From Neocallimastix lanati (nom. inval.) (Eukaryota; Neocallimastigomycota; Neocallimastigomycetes; Neocallimastigales; Neocallimastigaceae), in assembly GCA_016946835.1 (NCBI GenBank), contig JACVTC010000116.1, forward strand, positions 1 to 17,500: 17,500 nt of DNA. Direction: 5' to 3'. Under the pieces are notes generated by a model. It ran no database searches. It saw only the letters and a program-made list of their open reading frames with translations, and was not told where the DNA came from. A program made the translations under genes and the position numbers. Positions 1 through 8,482 of this stretch are shown here, piece by piece. The number at the start of each line of letters is the position of its first letter. The stretch's first letter is position 1.

Positions 1-520
1 ACCTTACAAAGGACAAAAAGATAAATTTGAATTTTCTTTTTTATACTTTGTAGTTTGAGAATATTGATAATAATAATATAAAGTTTGATAATAATAATAT
101 TTAGTATAAGAATATGTTTAATATATATAAATTATATTTTTTAATCTAATATATTAGCTAATATATATAATATAATATTAATTTAAATATTTAATATAGT
201 AATTAATAATTAATAATTAATTAAATCAATATAACATAAATTAATACATAAACATTAATTTATGAATCAAGGATGACATGACCAAATGATTCATGTTAAT
301 AAATATTTTATTTATTAATAATATTTAAGTTTAATATGATATCATTAGAATCAGTAGGCCTAAGCTGGTCCTAAGATGATCAAATAACTTATAATATTAT
401 AAAATAAATAAAATTTAAAGAATAATTAATGAATTATAAATTTTTATTAATTATTTTGTTTTTAATAATTTTAATTGAAATTAATTGAAATTGAAATTTA
501 ATTCAGTTGTAATTTCGACA
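1..520 (-). repeat. 3' LTR, truncated by the window edge
   Basis: Bases 1-520 align end to end with 6321-6840. I counted one substitution (near 130) and four single-base indels, all within the first 185 bases; the remaining ~335 bases are identical. The sense 5' end of the LTR is at 520 (TGTCGAAATT, minus strand) and the element's 3' UTR begins at 521. By comparison with the other LTR, about 213 bases of its sense 3' end lie before base 1. Confidence 0.95.
262..294. repeat. Inverted repeat in the LTR
   Basis: ATGAATCA (262-269) pairs with TGATTCAT (287-294). A further ATTAA/TTAAT pairing outside is reached through a small asymmetric bulge. It is conserved in the other LTR at 6582-6614. Nearby palindromes ATGATATCAT (336-345) and TAGGCCTA (355-362) lie in the most GC-rich part of the LTR. 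They could be protein-binding or RNA-structure elements; the role is unknown. Confidence 0.6.
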
Positions 521-530
521 ACGCCCTTCC
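521..530 (-). other. Polypurine tract next to the 3' LTR
   Basis: The sense sequence just before the 3' LTR is GTGGAAGGGCGT followed by TGTCGAAATT. The purine run GGAAGGG ends three bases before the LTR. Its position and composition match the plus-strand primer of LTR retrotransposons. The CGT between purines and LTR makes the exact RNase H cut uncertain. Confidence 0.65.
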
Positions 531-607
531 ACAAAAATCGGATTCCAGACGATTTTGTGTAACGTTACATAAAGAAATTATTATATTTATAAAATCGTAT
601 ATTTTAA

Positions 608-665
<58 letters not shown>

Positions 666-1072
666 AAGTAAAAAGGTCACATGAGTCCTTTAAAGAACAC
701 ATTACAAGTGGCCATTTCATGGAAATTTCGAAATTGTCAAAATTTACTGAAATTAAAATTTTGTTATAAAATTAAATATCGAGAAATATAATGGTGTGAA
801 TTTTATTAAAAATTTCGTTGAAAAAATGTAAAATTGAAATTTTGAAATTGAAATTGAAATTTCATCTTAATTTTATGCATTAAATTGAAAATTTTTAAAT
901 ATAGTGAAAATTTATAATTTAATGAATATAATAATGTAAAAATAAATAAAGTATTATTAAATTTCGATTTTTTAAAAATTTTTGAAATTTTGAAATGTAA
1001 AATTTTAAATTAACTAATTTAATTTTGAAATATTATTATTATTTAATATACTATTTATAGCTTAAGTATAAT

Positions 1073-1100
<28 letters not shown>
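531..1100 (-). other. 3' untranslated region of the retrotransposon with two A-tracts
   Basis: About 570 bp without coding capacity between the pol stop and the polypurine tract. It holds a 28-nt T run (1075-1102, overlapping the pol stop codon) and a 53-nt T run (612-664); both are A-tracts in the transcript. Several AATTTCAATTTC-like motifs (about 725-870) recur here and near the LTR start (about 470-500). I saw no further domain or ORF. Confidence 0.7.
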
Positions 1101-1106
<6 letters not shown>

Positions 1107-4100
1107 ATAAGAAAGAGAAGTGAATTTTCTATTATTCTTTAAATATTCTTGATATATTCTTTGATTCCTTGGATTATTTTCAACTTCATAAGAAGGCACC
1201 CAATTACTTGAACTTTTATATTTGTATCTAACTCTATATTCGTAGCAGTTTTTCTTGTAGTTTGTCCTAAATCCAGAAATTTCAATAATATCATTAATGG
1301 ATTCATTGTGCGAACTTCTATTTAAAAACTTTTGCGGAGTTGGGACATAAGGTTCCAATTCAGAGATATGAAAGATTGGATGATGTTTTGGAAAAGGTGA
1401 CTTTTTAAGATCAATTTTATAATTATTATTCTCTAAAACATCGATTACCTTGTAAGGTCCATATTTGCAAGGAGCGAGTTTAGAACAATCTTCAATATTT
1501 AAGGAAGGAGGTGCTTGAATCCAAACCAAGTCACCTTCTTTTATTACAGGAGGTGGCATCCTTTTCTTATCCGCATAATTTTTATATAATTCTTTAGATC
1601 TTAATAAGACATCTTTAATATGATTAAAACTTGTACTTACATTTTTAATAAATTTACTATTAGTATCAACTTGGGGTAGTAAGAAATATTCGTCCATAGA
1701 TGGATGAAATCCATAGTTAATAAAGAAAGGTGTTTCTTTTGTAGATTCATTGACTGAATTATTATAAGCGAACTCTGCAAGATAGATCCAATTAATCCAA
1801 TCGTCGTGATAATAAGATCTTGAATAAGCTCTTAAATACTGTTCAATAAAGGAGTTACATCTCTCAACTTGACCAACAGTCTCATGATGATCTGTTGTAG
1901 CTAATTTGGATTTAATATTAAGTAATTTCATGAATTCTTTCCAAAGTGCACTTGTAAACTGAGGACCTCTATCTGTATACATATCATAAGGAAGGCCATG
2001 TAATTTATAAACATTATTCATAAATGCTTTGGCAGTTTGTTTTGCATCAGGAATTTGTTTGAAAGGTATTAAGTGAATCATTTTAGAGAAACGATCCACT
2101 ACAACCATTATTACCGTATATCCCTTTGAATCCGGGAGGCCACATAAAAAGTCAACTTCTATAGATTTCCAAGGTCTATCAGGTGTTTCCAACGGTTGTA
2201 GAAAGCCATATTTCCTATGTCTATTAATTTTGTTTCTTGCACAACATTCACAGGAATTGACAAATTTTATAACATCATCTTGCATTTTGGGCCACCAAAA
2301 GTTTCTTGTAATTAATTCAAGAGTTCTTTTAATTCCAAGATGACCAGCGGAAGGCTTTTCATGATATTTAGTTAAGATTTCTAATCTTAAAATTTCAGGA
2401 ATATAAATTAAATTATTATATAATATAATATTATCCTTTATTTTGAACTTATTCATTTTCCTAAAGGGTTTATAGGACATATCATTTTTAATATTCTGTG
2501 GGCTAAAATAGAGTCTAATATCATCAGCTGTGGCATCTGTTTTTGTAGCTTCTATAATTCTTTCTAAAAGATCGCTAACAACACCAATAAAACATGGAAC
2601 TCCCTTTACATTTTTTATGTCAAGAATATTTTCGGTTTTAGTTTCTTCATTATTTTTTATATAATCTGGTCTTCTTGAAAGAGAATCAGGTTTTCCATTA
2701 TTGGAACCTTGTCTATAAATTAATTCAAAATTATATTCTTGGAAGAACATATGCCATCTATGTTGCCTTTGATTACCAATTTTACCACCAAGGGTATATA
2801 ATAAGTTCCTATGATCAGTATAAACAGTTACTTTGTATTTCGCACCAAGTAATAAATGTCTCCATGCCAAAAAGGCTTCTCTAATAGCTAACAACTCCTT
2901 GTCTGTAATAGTATAATTAATTTCTGCACCTTGTAAGCTTCTTGAGAAATATGCAACTGGATGTAATTTATTATTATCATCCTTTTGTGATAAAACAGCA
3001 CCAAGGGCAAAGTTACTTGCATCACATTCAACAATAAATGGTTTATTATTATCCGGATGGAATAAAACTGGAGAACTGGTTAATCTTTTCTTTAATTCTG
3101 AGAATGATTCTTCACATTTGTTATTCCAATTAAATTTAATATTTTTTCTGGTTAAATTATGTAAAGGTTTTGCAATTTTTGCAAAATCTTTAACAAATCT
3201 TCTATAATAATTGCAAAGACCTAAAAACCTCTGTACGTCCTTTAAGTTATTTGGTTGAGGCCAGTCTTTAATTGATTCTATTTTCTTCGGATCGGTAGTG
3301 ACACCTTGACCTGATAATACATATCCAAGGAATTCAACTTTCTCTTTATCAAATTCGCATTTTTCTAATTTTGCATATAAGTTATTATTAATTAATGCTT
3401 GCAAAACCTCCCTAACTTGTTTATGATGTTCTTTTAAATCTTTGGAGTAGATTAAAATATCGTCTAAATAAAGAATAACACTTTTTTCTAAATATGGTCT
3501 TAGTACCGAATTAATAAACGATTGAAAAGTAGCTGGTGCGTTTTTTAAACCAAATGGCATAACTAAGTATTCATAGTGACCATATTTAGTTCTGAAAGCT
3601 GTCTTGTATTCATCCCCTTCCTTAATACGGATTAAATTATAAGCTGAACGTAAATCTAATTTTGTAAAATACTTTACTCCTTTAACCTTTTCAATAATTT
3701 CATTAATAAGAGGTATGGGGTACGAGTTTCTTATAGTAACAGCGTTTAACTTCCTATAGTCTACGCATAACCGAAGTGTACCATCTTTTTTCTTTTGGAA
3801 TAGAACTGGATAACCTGCAGGTGATTCAGATGGTCTAATAAATCCTTTTTTTAGGTTTTCTTTTATATATTCTTTCAAAACTTTATTTTCCTCTTCGGTT
3901 AAGGGATAGATTGGACCATAGTGAAGGGAAGCGTCCTTCTCCAGCACTATTTTGCAATCGGTTAAACGATGTGGGGGAAGTTTATCGGCTTCGGCTTTAC
4001 TAAAAACAATAAATAGATCGCGATATTGAGGCGGAATATCTTCAATATTTGGATCTTCATTGTCATTTTTATTAATTTCTTTATTTGATAAGAAGGAATA

Positions 4101-4997
4101 TATTAAAAAATTGTAATTATAGTCATTGTTTAAATTAAAATTGTTTTTTAAATATTTATTTTGTTTTTTGAAATAATATTTATATTTATTAATAAAATAA
4201 TGATTTTTATTAAAAAAATTTTTATAATTAAATTTATCACAAAATTTTGAAAATTTATTAAGGTTAAGGTTATTAAGTTTTTTATTAAAAAATTTTTTAT
4301 TATAATTAAACTTCTGATCAAATTTTTTTAAATTTTTTGAAAAATTTTTATAATTAAATTTTTTTATTGATTTATTAAAAAGTAAATAATTTTTTAAAAT
4401 TTTATTTTTCATCGACTGTAGATATAAATTGTTTTTGCAATATTTATTAGGATTTTTGTTATTTTTATTTGAAAAATAATAATTTAAGTAAGAATATAAT
4501 ATATTCTTATCATAATTATAGTGAATTTTGAATTTTCGCATGAATTGATTACCAAAAAGTAGATCAGTTGGTATGCAATTTGTTATTAGAAATTTTTCAT
4601 TGTAATTTTTAAAATAAAATTTTTTATTCTTTTGTATTTTTATTTGAAATTTTAGCCAAACGTACTGATCTATCTTAGTAGTAGAACCAGATATACCTTT
4701 GACTGAAATTTTATTTTTTAAATTATAAATTTTTAAATTTAGTTTTTGAACTAAATTTTTTGTAATAAAATTACAAAATGATCCAGAATCTAGCATAGAT
4801 TCAGATGTAATTTTTTGGTTATTTTTAATTTTTAATTTATTATTATTAATTGGTAGTCTTGTTGGAATGTAGCAATGGAATAAAAGAAAAGTTGAAGGTA
4901 GTTTTTGGGTTGTGATGTTATCAAATGAAGGAAAGTTATAATAAATTGTTTTTACATTTTTTGATGAATTGGACTCCGAGTAAAGTCCTTCATTTAG
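1101..4997 (-). CDS. pol: Pol polyprotein: protease, RT, RNase H, integrase, chromodomain
   Basis: The frame is open from 5006 to the TAA at 1103-1101. Its only upstream Met (4796) lies next to the protease active site, so Pol is best read as a Gag-Pol extension starting at 4997 after a -1 shift (about 1298 residues). Numbered from that Met: aspartic protease DSG at 3-5, with IPTDLLFGNQF near 75-85; an Asn/Lys/Phe/Tyr-rich linker about 101-248; RT about 250-490 (D381, YLDD 443-446, MPFGL 413-417); RNase H about 585-705 (D592, E634, D661, D704); integrase zinc site H812, H819, C849, C852; DD35E core D882, D942, E978; GPY motif at 1113-1115; chromodomain about 1167-1221. All catalytic residues are present. 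It would copy the RNA to cDNA and insert it, the chromodomain probably steering integration to marked chromatin. Confidence 0.95.
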
Positions 4998-5003
4998 TTT
5001 TTT
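4964..5003 (-). promoter_or_regulatory. Programmed -1 ribosomal frameshift site with hairpin
   Basis: In the gag frame the sense sequence reads TCA AAA AAC TAA, giving the slippery heptamer A AAA AAC (5003-4997) immediately before the gag stop. A -1 slip puts the ribosome into pol (CTA AAT GAA GGA). Three bases later ATGAA (4993-4989) pairs with TTCAT (4968-4964) and GGACT (4988-4984) with AGTCC (4975-4971). G-U pairs can extend the stem, and AA is bulged. The GGACT stem begins 8 nt after the heptamer, a normal spacing for stimulatory structures. Pol has no useful start codon of its own, which supports the call. Confidence 0.9.
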
Positions 5004-6073
5004 GAATTATTATTATTTGTACTATTATTACTGTTATTATTAATTTTATTAAAGTTATTATTATTATGGACTTTATTATAATTATTATTATAATATTTAT
5101 TATAATTGTTATTATTATTATATTTATTATTATTGTTGTTGTTGTTATTGTGGACATTAGAAGGCTTTTTCTTTAAATTTTTATTACCATTAGATTTTAA
5201 TTGACCTTTAGATTTCAAGGAATTTTCGTAAAGAATACATCTAGTATAAATAGTACTAAGATCAGAAGGAAATTCATCCATTTTTTCTATTTCTTCCTGG
5301 AACCTTGGGTGCAATCCATTATAAAAGAATAAAACTAAAGCTTCTTCATTCCAATTCAAACATGTTGTAAGGGTTCGAAATTCATCAATATAATCATTAA
5401 TTTTCCCAAATGTGTGAGAAATTTTTGCGAGTTGGATCATGGCTAATTTCTTACTGGCAACATTATTAAAAGCTTTCCTTAATTCTTTAATCAATTCTTC
5501 TAATGTTGCTGGACTTCTATCTTTATATTTGGCATAATACCAATTACGAGCACCATCTCTTAAGCGTGACTTAACATAATTAATTTTTACATCCATAGTA
5601 GATTCACAGTTAGGATAAGTCTTAAAAGTATCTTCACAGAGCTGACAAAAGAGATCGGTTTCCTTAGTATCCCCAGTGAAAAATCCAGGTTCTGGGACTT
5701 CTTGAAGTGTATTGGGAATAGTATTCCTCATTATTACATCATTGTCTGCCTCTCTTCTTGTTGATATAGAAGCGTTATCATCTTGATTTTGAGAAGCATT
5801 AACATTAGGAATAAAATCGAATTTCTGATTTAAAATGCTGGTAATAGAAGAAAGTTGTTTTATGATATTCTTGTTATCCCTATTTAAAGTAAAAAGTTTC
5901 TTTTGAAGATCTTCATTATATTTATTAAAATCTTCTCTTGATAAGAATGTAACTTCTGCATCTTTTGCCAGTTCAGAGACAGTAATCTGAGCGTCTGTTC
6001 TTAGCTTATTTACTTCCGACATAGGAGCAAAGTCAGGATAGGAGTTTGCCCACACGTTATTATAAAGGGACAT
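4994..6073 (-). CDS. gag: Gag polyprotein (capsid), Asn-rich tail, no zinc knuckle
   Basis: A 359-residue structural protein expected to assemble the cytoplasmic virus-like particle that packages element RNA. Residues 1-120 are polar with a probable helical or coiled segment (about 30-85). Residues 125-285 resemble the Ty3/gypsy retrotransposon gag (capsid) domain, with FFTGDTKETD near 131-140, RDGARNWYYAKYKD near 172-185 (the conserved Trp region) and a Phe/Tyr/Gly/Leu motif (FFYNGLHPRF) near 249-258. The tail 300-359 is Lys-rich, then almost only Asn with Lys, Tyr and His. The usual CX2CX4HX4C nucleocapsid knuckle is absent, so RNA binding may rest on the basic/Asn-rich tail (inference). 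ATG at 6073 is the first Met of the frame and lies 24 nt past the primer binding site. The stop (4996-4994) sits directly after the slippery heptamer. Confidence 0.93.
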   Translation of the reverse strand: MSLYNNVWANSYPDFAPMSEVNKLRTDAQITVSELAKDAEVTFLSREDFNKYNEDLQKKLFTLNRDNKNIIKQLSSITSILNQKFDFIPNVNASQNQDDNASISTRREADNDVIMRNTIPNTLQEVPEPGFFTGDTKETDLFCQLCEDTFKTYPNCESTMDVKINYVKSRLRDGARNWYYAKYKDRSPATLEELIKELRKAFNNVASKKLAMIQLAKISHTFGKINDYIDEFRTLTTCLNWNEEALVLFFYNGLHPRFQEEIEKMDEFPSDLSTIYTRCILYENSLKSKGQLKSNGNKNLKKKPSNVHNNNNNNNNKYNNNNNYNKYYNNNYNKVHNNNNFNKINNNSNNSTNNNNSKN

Positions 6074-6097
6074 ATCAAGGTGATTCTCTTTTCTAAG

Positions 6098-6107
6098 GTA
6101 AGGTTAT
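6098..6107 (-). promoter_or_regulatory. Primer binding site, self-priming (Tf1/sushi) type
   Basis: The sense sequence ATAACCTTAC directly abuts the LTR end (ACA at 6110-6108). It does not begin with TGG, and no TGG occurs in the sense leader between the LTR similarity and gag, so a standard tRNA 3'-CCA primer is unlikely. It pairs perfectly over 10 nt with GTAAGGTTAT inside the LTR. The gag start codon follows 24 nt later. Confidence 0.65.
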
Positions 6108-6840
6108 TGTTAAAAAGTAAACAGGTTGAATTTAACGAGGAATCAGGTTGATATATCTATATAATATAACTATATAGATATAAGTAAATTACTAAAATAA
6201 AAGAGTTATAAAGTTAAATTTGTTAATTTAACACTTAATTAAAACTAATAATTGGTTTGATATGATAAAAATTTTTATTTATTAATAAAAATATAGTTAT
6301 ATTATAATAGGTTAACTATAACCTTACAAAGGACAAAAAGATAAATTTGAATTTTCTTTTTATACTTTGTAGGTTTGAGAATATTGATAATAATAATATA
6401 AAGTTGATAATAATAATATTTAGTATAAGAATATGTTTAATATAAATAAATTATATTTTTTAATCTAATATATTAGCTAATATATATAATATAATATTAA
6501 ATTTAAATATTTAATATAGTAATTAATAATTAATAATTAATTAAATCAATATAACATAAATTAATACATAAACATTAATTTATGAATCAAGGATGACATG
6601 ACCAAATGATTCATGTTAATAAATATTTTATTTATTAATAATATTTAAGTTTAATATGATATCATTAGAATCAGTAGGCCTAAGCTGGTCCTAAGATGAT
6701 CAAATAACTTATAATATTATAAAATAAATAAAATTTAAAGAATAATTAATGAATTATAAATTTTTATTAATTATTTTGTTTTTAATAATTTTAATTGAAA
6801 TTAATTGAAATTGAAATTTAATTCAGTTGTAATTTCGACA
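6108..6840 (-). repeat. 5' LTR, complete (about 733 bp)
   Basis: The outer end at 6840 is fixed by loss of similarity with the other LTR after AATTTCGACA. The inner end is inferred. At 6108 the plus strand reads TGTTAAAAAG, so the LTR is bounded by TGT...ACA, and the next bases (6107-6098) are a perfect complement of an internal LTR segment that serves as a plausible primer binding site. Bases 6108-6320 cannot be compared with the other LTR because that part is off the window. The LTR contains a TATA-like box and several palindromes, and is almost free of G and C apart from about 355-375 in the 3' copy (6675-6695 here). Confidence 0.85.
6318..6364 (-). promoter_or_regulatory. Predicted LTR promoter: TATA box, transcript start and self-primer sequence
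   Basis: In sense orientation the LTR carries TATAAAAAG starting at 6364. About 37 nt downstream is GTAAGGTTAT (6327 to 6318), which is exactly complementary to the ten bases that follow the LTR (6107-6098). In self-primed elements such as Tf1 of fission yeast, the first nucleotides of the mRNA pair with the primer binding site and are cut to make the primer. The TATA spacing is consistent with a transcript starting at or close to 6327. The start site itself is inference. Confidence 0.6.
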
Positions 6841-7655
6841 TACTTTAGAATCCATTATATTATTCTTTACTTAATATTACTTTACTATATTTTCTATACT
6901 AAAATATTTTCTAAATATATTTTTTTTTATATTTTTATTAAAAGTTTCTAAAATATTATCAATAATTCTATATTTTTACTATTAATATCAATATCTATAA
7001 TTTACCTTAAATTTTATTATTTTATTAAAGTGTTTATTATCAATATTAATATTTTATTTTTATTTTCAAATATATTATTATATTATTATTATATTGTATC
7101 AATATTAAACTTGTATTCTTTTTAGTATTTTATTTTATTTTTAAATTGATTATTTAATATTTTTTTATTCCCCACAAATAAAATCAAATCTTAATTGATT
7201 AATAATAAATATTAAATATATTATAGTTTTTAAATTTATTTTATATAAAATATAAGAATATTATATTAACATTCTTGATTAAAATAACTTTATTTTTCTG
7301 TAAAATCTTTTTAAATTTTGTTTGTTACTTTTCGTATATATTAAATAATTTAGTTTTAGTATATGAAAAATAATATAAAATTATATAAACAAAATTTATT
7401 AAAATAAAAATACTTATGAATTAGTTAATTTAAATTAATATAAAATTTTAAGTAATTAGTAATAGTAAATATTTTTTTTTAAATATGATAATAAAATGTA
7501 GAAAGGCTTTACATATTTATTTTTTTTTCAAAAAGTATAAATAAGTGAAGTTTTTCAATAATTAAAATGTAGACAAAAAAATATTGAAAATAAATAATTA
7601 AATAAAAATTCTAATAAAACCCGAACCATAACATTTAATTATTTGTTTTAAAACT
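6841..7655. other. AT-rich flank of the retrotransposon, no gene seen
   Basis: Genomic sequence directly outside the 5' LTR. It consists of A/T-rich words and short homopolymers with stops in all frames, and no recognisable repeat unit or RNA gene. If the target duplication is 5 bp it is TACTT (6841-6845). Confidence 0.6.
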
Positions 7656-7874
7656 TTATTGAAAAATAATACTAAATATTAAAATAATAAAATAATTGTA
7701 ATTATTGATTCTGTTATACTTACATTTATTTAATGTTTTATATTCTGTACATCTATATATTTTTGTATTATCTTTTTTTAATTTTGAAAAATTATATTTA
7801 AATTTTCGATCTATAATTATTTGCTCTTTTCCTCGATTTGTTTCACTTATATCAATTTTTAGATTTCCCTCCAT
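7656..7874 (-). pseudogene. FLYWCH zinc-finger fragment, transposase N-terminus remnant
   Basis: About 72 residues. After the ATG at 7874 comes a segment resembling the FLYWCH domain: a basic turn (RGKEQ), a hydrophobic strand, FKYNF, then IYRC with eight residues to a second Cys (KCKYN). The two Cys ligands are present, but the His pair that should follow is replaced by a hydrophobic run and a stop. FLYWCH fingers commonly sit at the N-terminus of MULE-type transposases and bind DNA. Within the second Cys codon is GTAAGTAT (7723-7716), a perfect 5' splice-site consensus, so the rest may lie in another exon. I could not find a matching exon downstream. Either a gene fragment or the first exon of a decayed transposase. 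Confidence 0.5.
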
Positions 7875-7954
7875 CAAAATTTTTAATATAAATACTAATA
7901 AATATGAATTATTTATTTTTTATTTTTTATTTAATATGTATTTTCAATTTTTTT

Positions 7955-8300
7955 AAAAATTACAGTTATAAATATAAATAAATATGAAAATATTTTATTT
8001 TATTTCAAGAAAATTACTAAAAAAATATTTATCTTTTTTTTTTTTATTTTATTTTTTCATTATAAAATAAAATATTTATTTAATTATTATTTATTTATAT
8101 AATAAAAAATTACAGTTATAAATATAAATAAATATGAAAATATTTTAATTTATTTCAAGAAAATTACTAAAAAAATATTTATCTTTTCTTTTTTTTATTT
8201 TATTTTTTTATTATAAAATAAAATATTTATTTAATTATTATTTATTTATTTATTTATATAATAAAAAATTACAGTTATAAATATAAATAAAAATGAAAAT
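7955..8300. repeat. Tandem repeat, about 150-bp unit, 2 full copies and a third
   Basis: TTACAGTTATAAATATAAAT recurs near 7960, 8110 and 8269, giving periods of about 150 and 159. Units 1 and 2 are nearly identical over the whole period (AAAATATTTTA, TTTCAAGAAAATTAC, a T-rich stretch, TTATAAAATAAAATATTTA). The third copy begins the same way, then its T-rich stretch is replaced by the expanded array at 8309-8482. Confidence 0.85.
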
Positions 8301-8308
8301 ATTTTATT

Positions 8309-8482
8309 TTATTTTTTTTTTGTATTTTATTTTTTTAATCTTTTTTATTTTTTTTATTTTTTTTTTTATTTTTAATTTTTTTTATTTTTTTTATTTTTTT
8401 ATTTTTTTATTTTTTTTATTTTTTTATTTTTTTATTTTTTTTATTTTTTTTATTTTTTTATATTTTTATTTTTTTATTTTTT
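8309..8482. repeat. T-rich array (T4-8 A)n
   Basis: About 175 bp of runs of four to nine T broken by single A and a few C or G. It sits where the third copy of the 150-bp repeat should have its short T-rich stretch, so it looks like an expansion of that stretch. A similar array lies at 11429-11614. Confidence 0.8.

Larger units (their letters stand above)
1..6840 (-). mobile_element. Ty3/gypsy chromovirus LTR retrotransposon, nearly complete
   Basis: Two near-identical LTRs (1-520, cut by the window edge, and 6108-6840) flank gag and pol, both on the minus strand. Sense order is 5' LTR, primer binding site, gag, -1 frameshift site, pol (protease, RT, RNase H, integrase, GPY/F motif, chromodomain), 3' UTR with A-tracts, polypurine tract, 3' LTR. 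RT before integrase makes it Ty3/gypsy, and the C-terminal chromodomain makes it a chromovirus. No frameshift or stop breaks either ORF except the expected gag/pol junction. About 213 bp of the 3' LTR lie outside the window, so the target-site duplication cannot be tested. The right flank starts TACTT, which should also precede the other LTR if the duplication is 5 bp. Confidence 0.96.

Noticed and set aside
498-680. Small frame with a poly-Lys run in the retrotransposon 3' UTR
   Set aside because: It comes from the 53-nt A-tract and overlaps the LTR end; no conserved content.
2675-2884. Plus-strand frame opposite the RNase H region
   Set aside because: Antisense shadow of pol; the minus strand has a clear catalytic domain there.
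6074-6320. Search for a tRNA-type primer binding site (TGG...) in the leader
   Set aside because: No TGG occurs in the sense strand of this stretch; the self-complementary site at 6098-6107 explains priming better.
6318-6327. GTAAGG as a 5' splice site in the LTR leader
   Set aside because: It fits a donor consensus loosely, but its exact 10-nt complementarity to the bases after the LTR is the stronger explanation. Splicing is not excluded.
7705-7956. Plus-strand frame opposite the FLYWCH fragment
   Set aside because: Hydrophobic shadow translation of AT-rich DNA; the minus strand shows the recognisable Cys pattern.
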